Position numbers and translations under genes: made by a program. Below the pieces are notes generated by a model, which worked only from the letters and a program-made list of their open reading frames with translations, was not told the DNA's origin and did not search any database. Positions 5,344 to 9,457 of a DNA stretch of 9,457 nt are shown here, piece after piece (within the stretch, counting starts at the first letter, position 1; every line of letters starts with the position of its first letter). The stretch is from Methanomassiliicoccus sp. UBA6 (GTDB lineage: Archaea > Thermoplasmatota > Thermoplasmata > Methanomassiliicoccales > Methanomassiliicoccaceae): assembly GCA_002508545.1 (NCBI GenBank), contig DAVH01000020.1, forward strand, positions 46,690 to 56,146, written 5' to 3'.

Positions 5344-7566
5344 ATGAAGATCAGCGAGCTAGATCTGCCGGAAGGGGTCGCCGAGGTCCTCGCGGAGGAG
5401 GGCATCACCGAGCTTTACCCCCCGCAGGCCAAGGCCGCGCCGCTGGCCATCGACGGCCGCAACCTCATGCTGGCGATCCCCACCGCCTCGGGCAAGAGCC
5501 TCATCGCCTACCTCGCGGCGCTGAAGCACGTGCTGGAGCGGGGGGGCAAAGTGCTGTACATCGTGCCGCTGCGTGCCCTGGCGACCGAGAAGTACGAGGA
5601 CCTCAAGAAGTTCGAGAAGCTGGGGGTCAAGGTCGACATGTCCTCCGGGGACCTGGACTCCCCGGACCCGCAACTGGAGAACTTCGACATTATCGTCGCC
5701 ACGTCGGAGAAGGCCGATTCGCTGCTGAGGCACCAGAGCAACTGGCTGAGCCACATCTCCCTGGTCGTCGCGGACGAGGTCCACCTCCTCCACGACCCCG
5801 GGCGGGGGCCGACGCTGGAAGTGACGCTGGCCAAGTTCCGCAAGTTCAACCCCGAGCTCCAGATCATCGCGCTGTCCGCCACCATCAAGAACTCCAAGGA
5901 GGTCGCCGACTGGCTGAACGCCGAGCATGTCTCCTCAACCTGGCGGCCGACCCCGCTGAAGGAGGGCGTGTTCCTCGACGGCACCGTATACTTCACTGAC
6001 AACTCCAAGCGGCCGATCCCCAAGGAGAAGGACGTGATCTGGGGGCTGGTGAAGGATTCCATACTCGAGGGCGGGCAGTGCCTGGTGTTCGTCAACACTC
6101 GCAAGTCCACGGAGACGCTAGCTACGAAGCTCGCCCCCCTGATGAAGGAGGTGATGCCTGAGGGCGCGGTCGAGGGCGCGGACCGCATCATCGAGGACCA
6201 GGGGGAGCCCACGACCGTCGGCAAGCGGCTCAGCGCCTGCGTGAAGAGGGGCGTCGCCTTCCACAACGCCGGGCTGAGCAACGAGCAGCGGAGGTTCGTG
6301 GAGACGAACTTCAAGAAGGGCACCATCAAGTGCATCGTCGCCACCCCCACCCTGGCCGCGGGGATCAACCTCCCGGCGAGGAGGGTGGTCATCAGGGACG
6401 TGCACCGCTACGAGAACGGCGGGAACGTGTCGATACCGGTGCTGGAGATCAAGCAGATGTGCGGCCGGGCCGGGCGGCCTCGCTACGACCCGTACGGGGA
6501 AGCGATCCTGCTGGCGAGGGAAGAGGAGGAGAAGTTCTTCCTAATGGACAACTACCTGCTCAGCGAGCCCGAGGAGATCTACTCCAAGCTCGGAAGCGAG
6601 CCGGTGCTCCGCTCGCACGTCCTCGCGACCATCGCCACCGGGACCGCGTCCTCCCGAGACTCGCTGATGGACTTCATGAATTCCACCTTCTTCGCGCACC
6701 AGACCACCATGGTCGGGCTGGAGGACGCCACCGACAACGTGCTCGAGTTCCTGGAGAAGGAGGGCATGATACGCACCGAGGAGCACCGCATCCAGGCGAC
6801 CTTCTTCGGGCGGAGGGTCTCGGACCTGTACATCGATCCGCTGACCGCGGTGAAGCTCCGGGACGCGCTGCGCGAGTTCAGGCCCGGCTCCTCGTACTTC
6901 GGTCTCCTGCACGCGGTGTGCTCGTCCCCGGACATGATGACCATGTACCTGAAGCGCTCCGATTATGAGTGGGTGGAGCAGGTGCTGGTCACCAGGGAGG
7001 AGGACCTGCTGCTCAAGCCCCCAGAGGACCTCGACCAGTACGAGTTCTACCTCGCCGAGCTGAAGACCGCGTGCTCGCTGGACGACTGGGTCCAGGAAAT
7101 GGAGGAGGACGAGCTACTGAAGAAGTTCGGCCTGGGGCCGGGGGACCTGCGCAACAAGGTGGAGGTCGGGGAGTGGCTCGTCTACTCCATGCGGGAGCTG
7201 GCCAACATCTTCAACAAGGACGCGTATCCCGTGCTCACCGAGCTGATGATCCGCATCCGCTACGGCGTCAGGCCGGACCTGCTGGACCTCGTCCGGCTGC
7301 GCGGCGTCGGCCGCGCCCGGGCCCGCTCGCTGCACAACCATGGCGTTCGCGGGGTCGAGGCGCTGCGGGACATCGACCTCACGCGCCTGGCCCGCATCCC
7401 CAAGATCGGTGACTCGCTGGCCAAGAACCTCAAGGAGCAGGTGACCTCCGGGAAGCTGGCCAGGAAGGGCGAGACGCCGGCGGAGAGCGTGGTCGTCGAG
7501 GTCAGCAGGGAGATCAAGGCAGAGGGGCCGAAGGACCGCAAACAGAAGAGCCTACTGGACTTCTGA
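5344..7566 (+). CDS. hel308: Hel308-family (Hjm) superfamily 2 DNA helicase
   Basis: This 740-residue ATP-dependent 3'-5' DNA helicase belongs to the Ski2-like Hel308/Hjm family, which unwinds lagging strands at stalled forks and branched DNA. In order: a Q-motif-like LYPPQ (24-28), Walker A in PTASGKS (46-52), the DEVH box (144-147), SAT (178-180), motif IV around LVFVNTRKS (247-255), motif V ATPTLAAGINLPARRVV (333-349) and motif VI QMCGRAGRPR (371-380). A winged helix and ratchet region follow (about 400-635). The C-terminus has helix-hairpin-helix glycines (LRGVGRARA 652-660; IPKIGDSLAKNL 685-696). The last seven residues, QKSLLDF (734-740), resemble a PCNA-interacting peptide. The start is ATG at 5344 with AGGAG 8 nt upstream. 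Length is slightly above the usual roughly 700. A glycosylase gene follows after 4 nt, giving a repair unit. No key motif is missing. Confidence 0.95.
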   Translation: MKISELDLPEGVAEVLAEEGITELYPPQAKAAPLAIDGRNLMLAIPTASGKSLIAYLAALKHVLERGGKVLYIVPLRALATEKYEDLKKFEKLGVKVDMSSGDLDSPDPQLENFDIIVATSEKADSLLRHQSNWLSHISLVVADEVHLLHDPGRGPTLEVTLAKFRKFNPELQIIALSATIKNSKEVADWLNAEHVSSTWRPTPLKEGVFLDGTVYFTDNSKRPIPKEKDVIWGLVKDSILEGGQCLVFVNTRKSTETLATKLAPLMKEVMPEGAVEGADRIIEDQGEPTTVGKRLSACVKRGVAFHNAGLSNEQRRFVETNFKKGTIKCIVATPTLAAGINLPARRVVIRDVHRYENGGNVSIPVLEIKQMCGRAGRPRYDPYGEAILLAREEEEKFFLMDNYLLSEPEEIYSKLGSEPVLRSHVLATIATGTASSRDSLMDFMNSTFFAHQTTMVGLEDATDNVLEFLEKEGMIRTEEHRIQATFFGRRVSDLYIDPLTAVKLRDALREFRPGSSYFGLLHAVCSSPDMMTMYLKRSDYEWVEQVLVTREEDLLLKPPEDLDQYEFYLAELKTACSLDDWVQEMEEDELLKKFGLGPGDLRNKVEVGEWLVYSMRELANIFNKDAYPVLTELMIRIRYGVRPDLLDLVRLRGVGRARARSLHNHGVRGVEALRDIDLTRLARIPKIGDSLAKNLKEQVTSGKLARKGETPAESVVVEVSREIKAEGPKDRKQKSLLDF

Positions 7567-7570
7567 CCAC

Positions 7571-8094
7571 ATGCCCGCCAGCGCCACTTGCCTGGAGCCC
7601 ATCGTCGATGACCGGACCGTGGTCCTGATCCTCGGGTCCATGCCAGGCCGGGGTTCCTGGACGCCGGGCAGTACTATGCGAATCCCCACAATTCCTTCTG
7701 GAGGATCGTTCATCAACTCTTCGATGAGGCCCCGCTTCCAAGCTACGAGCGCCGCATTTCGTTCCTCAGGGAGAAGGGCATCGGACTGTGGGACGTACTC
7801 CGCACATGCTCCCGCGACGGCAGCCTGGACTCGAACATCCGAGATGCTGTGCCCAACGACCTGGACGCCATGCTCGCCTCTCACCCGGGCATACGGTGCG
7901 TGTTCTTCAACGGGTCAAAGGCGATGGACGTCTTCGAATCTTCCTTGCACATCGACCCTCGGCGGCGGGCGGATATCAGGTTCGAGCTGCTGCCGTCGAC
8001 CTCGCCCGCGAACACCAGCCTCAGGTACGAGCTGAAACTGGAGAGATGGCGGGCGGTGAGGCGTTGCCTCGGTCCCAACGGCGGTCGGGAGTGA
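7571..8094 (+). pseudogene. Hypoxanthine (deoxyinosine) DNA glycosylase, frameshifted
   Basis: This is a uracil-DNA glycosylase superfamily member of the hypoxanthine/deoxyinosine glycosylase family (family 6), which removes deaminated adenine from DNA. The ATG at 7571 opens a frame encoding LILGSMPGRGS. After TCC at 7655-7657 the homology moves to the next frame and continues DAGQYYANPHNSFW, then KGIGLWDVL, VPNDL, VFFNGSKA and the second signature LPSTSPANTSL, ending at TGA 8092-8094. One extra C after 7657 would restore SMPGRGSLDAGQYYANP and a normal protein of about 174 residues. The second frame is open from 7612 to the end and has no ATG, GTG or TTG of its own before 7849. Both active-site regions are intact, so the break is recent or a sequencing error. 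It starts 4 nt after the hel308 stop, without its own promoter, and ends 12 bp from the convergent thrC. Confidence 0.85.
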
Positions 8095-8106
8095 ACCTAC
8101 GGGAGA

Positions 8107-9315
8107 TCAGGCGATGACCCGGCGGACGTCCTCCACCGTCGGCTTGGCCTTCAGGATCTCGGCGCAGGATCTCATCACCGTGTCGGGGTCCTTGAGCACG
8201 TTGCCGGTGCAGATGCACACCACCCTCTCGTCCTTGGCCACCACGCCCTCATCCACCAGCTTGATCAGGCCGGCGATCGAGGCCGCCGACGCCGGCTCCA
8301 CGCCCACGCCCTCCATCCGGCCGAGCATCTTCTGCGCGTCGAGTATCTGCTCGTCCGTCACGTCCGTCGCGTACCCGCCGGTGTCGTATATCGCTTTCAG
8401 CGCCTTCCTCCCGCTGACCGGGTTGCCGATGCGGATGGCCGTCGCCACGGTCTCCGGGCTGGCCTCAGGTATGAAGCCCCGGGAGCCGGCGCGGAACGCC
8501 TTCACGAGGGGGGCGCTCCCGGCGGCCTGTATGCCGGTGAGCTTCGGTATGCGGTCGATCCATCCCAGCGACTTCCACTCCTCGAACGCCTTGTGCACCG
8601 CGCTGATGTTGCCCGCGTTCCCGACCGGCAGGATGATGCGGTCCGGGACCTCGAAGTCCAGCTGGTCCACGATCTCGAAGGCCACCGTCTTCTGTCCCTC
8701 CGGGCGGAAGGGGTTGATGGAGTTCAGGAGGTACAGCACGCCCTCGCGGGCGAGCTGGCGGGTCACGCGCAGCGCGTCGTCGAAGTTGCCGTCGACCATG
8801 ACCACCTTGGCCCCGTAGAACATCGCCTGCGCCAGCTTCCCGGCCGCGACCTTGCCCGAGGGCAGCAGCACGATACACGTCCTCCCGGCTTTGGCGGCGT
8901 AGGCGGACAGCGAGGCCGAGGTGTTCCCGGTGGACGCGCAGCCGACGGTCCCGCATCCAAGCTCCACCGCCCGCGTCACGCCGACTGTCATGCCCCGGTC
9001 CTTGAACGAGCCGGTGGGGTTGGCCCCCTCGTACTTGACGTGGACGCTCTTGATGCCGATCCTCGAGCGCAGGTTCTGGCAGTCGTACAGCGGGGTGCCG
9101 CCTTCCAGCAGCGATACCGCCTTCGACGCGTCCACCGGGAGGAAGGGTGCGTACCGCCACACTCCCAGCGGCCTCTTCCGCAGGTCGTACGGCCTCAGCC
9201 CCGATGCCTCGTCCAGGTCCATCTCGATCGTCAGCAGCCCGCCGCACTTGGGGCAGGAGTCGACGAACGGATCGTCGACCTCGCTGCCGCACTCGAAGCA
9301 CTTTACCTTGTACAT
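8107..9315 (-). CDS. thrC: Threonine synthase
   Basis: This 402-residue pyridoxal-phosphate enzyme converts O-phosphohomoserine to threonine and phosphate. It starts with a four-cysteine zinc ribbon (C6, C9, C21, C24) found in many archaeal and some bacterial threonine synthases. The PLP-binding lysine is K105 in NPTGSFKDRGM (99-109). ASTGNTSASLSAYAAKAG (127-144) is the substrate and cofactor contact region of the fold-type II family, and PVGNAGNISA (230-239) is the PLP phosphate-binding loop. The tail CICTGNVLKDP (367-377) is also characteristic. Length is normal and the frame intact. The ATG at 9315 is preceded by GGAGG at 9323-9327 with 7 nt spacing. Only one base separates it from the stop of the upstream gene, so the two are co-transcribed and probably co-translated. 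The threonine synthase call is favoured over threonine dehydratase or cysteate synthase by the GSFKDRG context. Confidence 0.94.
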   Translation of the reverse strand: MYKVKCFECGSEVDDPFVDSCPKCGGLLTIEMDLDEASGLRPYDLRKRPLGVWRYAPFLPVDASKAVSLLEGGTPLYDCQNLRSRIGIKSVHVKYEGANPTGSFKDRGMTVGVTRAVELGCGTVGCASTGNTSASLSAYAAKAGRTCIVLLPSGKVAAGKLAQAMFYGAKVVMVDGNFDDALRVTRQLAREGVLYLLNSINPFRPEGQKTVAFEIVDQLDFEVPDRIILPVGNAGNISAVHKAFEEWKSLGWIDRIPKLTGIQAAGSAPLVKAFRAGSRGFIPEASPETVATAIRIGNPVSGRKALKAIYDTGGYATDVTDEQILDAQKMLGRMEGVGVEPASAASIAGLIKLVDEGVVAKDERVVCICTGNVLKDPDTVMRSCAEILKAKPTVEDVRRVIA

Positions 9316-9316
9316 C

Positions 9317-9457
9317 TCAGAGCCTCCTGCAGCCCTCGCCCCAGGTGGTCACCCAGGTATCGCTCTTGATCCCGTTGCGTGAATATACTTCGCGCACCGC
9401 CTCGGCGATCGCTTCCCCGTCGGCCTTCTTCCGGTCGTAGACGGCGATGACGCAGGG
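9317..9457 (-). CDS. C-terminal fragment of a probable GHMP kinase, possibly homoserine kinase
   Basis: Only the last 46 codons lie in the window; the rest continues beyond 9457. The fragment begins PCVIAVYDRKKADGEAIAEA and ends VTTWGEGCRRL before TGA (9317-9319). A hydrophobic strand after a probable Gly-Pro, an amphipathic helix, then a strand of the type xxWVTTxGxG is the usual end of the GHMP kinase C-terminal domain (homoserine, mevalonate, pantoate and archaeal shikimate kinases). It sits directly upstream of thrC with a one-base gap and carries the thrC ribosome binding site within its last codons. That makes homoserine kinase (thrB), the enzyme that supplies the threonine synthase substrate, the leading guess. 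The fragment is too short to choose between kinases by sequence alone. Confidence 0.5.
   Translation of the reverse strand, partial: PCVIAVYDRKKADGEAIAEAVREVYSRNGIKSDTWVTTWGEGCRRL
9323..9327 (-). promoter_or_regulatory. Shine-Dalgarno site of thrC inside the upstream kinase gene
   Basis: The minus strand reads GGAGG 7 nt before the thrC ATG. It lies in the last codons of the kinase gene, so ribosomes finishing the kinase can start thrC at once. Confidence 0.65.

Noticed and set aside
7651..7670. Programmed -1 frameshifting in the glycosylase gene
   Set aside because: The GGT TCC codons do not form a slippery site allowing re-pairing in the -1 frame, and no clear stimulating structure follows. 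A simple 1-nt deletion or read error explains the break.
7849..8094. Separate 81-codon gene starting at GTG 7849
   Set aside because: It is only the C-terminal part of the frameshifted glycosylase. The same frame continues upstream to the break with matching family sequence.
8593..9369. 258-codon open frame antisense to thrC
   Set aside because: The composition is typical of a GC-rich shadow frame, with no motif. ThrC is complete on the other strand.

Overview
The window looks like a stretch of GC-rich archaeal chromosome. Archaeal hallmarks are a membrane-anchored LonB-type protease, a Hel308 helicase, an archaeal NadM-type NMN adenylyltransferase, and AT-rich TATA-like boxes about 40-50 bp upstream of start codons. 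GC richness, the gene set and the mix of Shine-Dalgarno-led and near-leaderless starts would fit a Thermoplasmatota lineage such as Methanomassiliicoccales. That placement is inference only. No mobile element, CRISPR array, tRNA or rRNA was seen.

Layout. (1) 77-1402 (+): APC-superfamily amino acid permease. (2) 1451-1915 (-): unrecognised four-helix membrane protein, convergent with the permease. (3) 1989-2992 (-): two-gene NAD unit, nadM followed by a stand-alone CinA C-terminal (PncC-type NMN deamidase) gene, joined by an ATGA stop/start overlap. (4) 3069-5045 (-): membrane-bound ATP-dependent Lon protease with its own promoter and a pyrimidine-rich terminator. (5) 5046-5343: divergent intergenic region with promoters for lon and hel308 and a very GC-rich block of nested inverted repeats that could be a structured RNA. 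(6) 5344-8094 (+): DNA repair unit, Hel308 followed after 4 nt by a hypoxanthine (deoxyinosine) DNA glycosylase whose frame is broken by an apparent 1-nt deletion. (7) 8107-9457 (-): threonine synthase, and upstream of it in the same unit the C-terminal end of a probable GHMP kinase (perhaps homoserine kinase) running off the window.

How the genes work together. NadM and the CinA-type deamidase act on the same metabolite, NMN, so their translational coupling suggests a pyridine nucleotide salvage module. Hel308 and the glycosylase both belong to genome maintenance. Threonine synthase with a kinase upstream fits the last two steps of threonine synthesis. The rest is housekeeping. The items most worth a second look are the frameshifted glycosylase behind hel308, the C-terminal PCNA-interaction-like motif of Hel308, and the structured lon-hel308 intergenic region. 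I did not find a convincing new multi-gene system.
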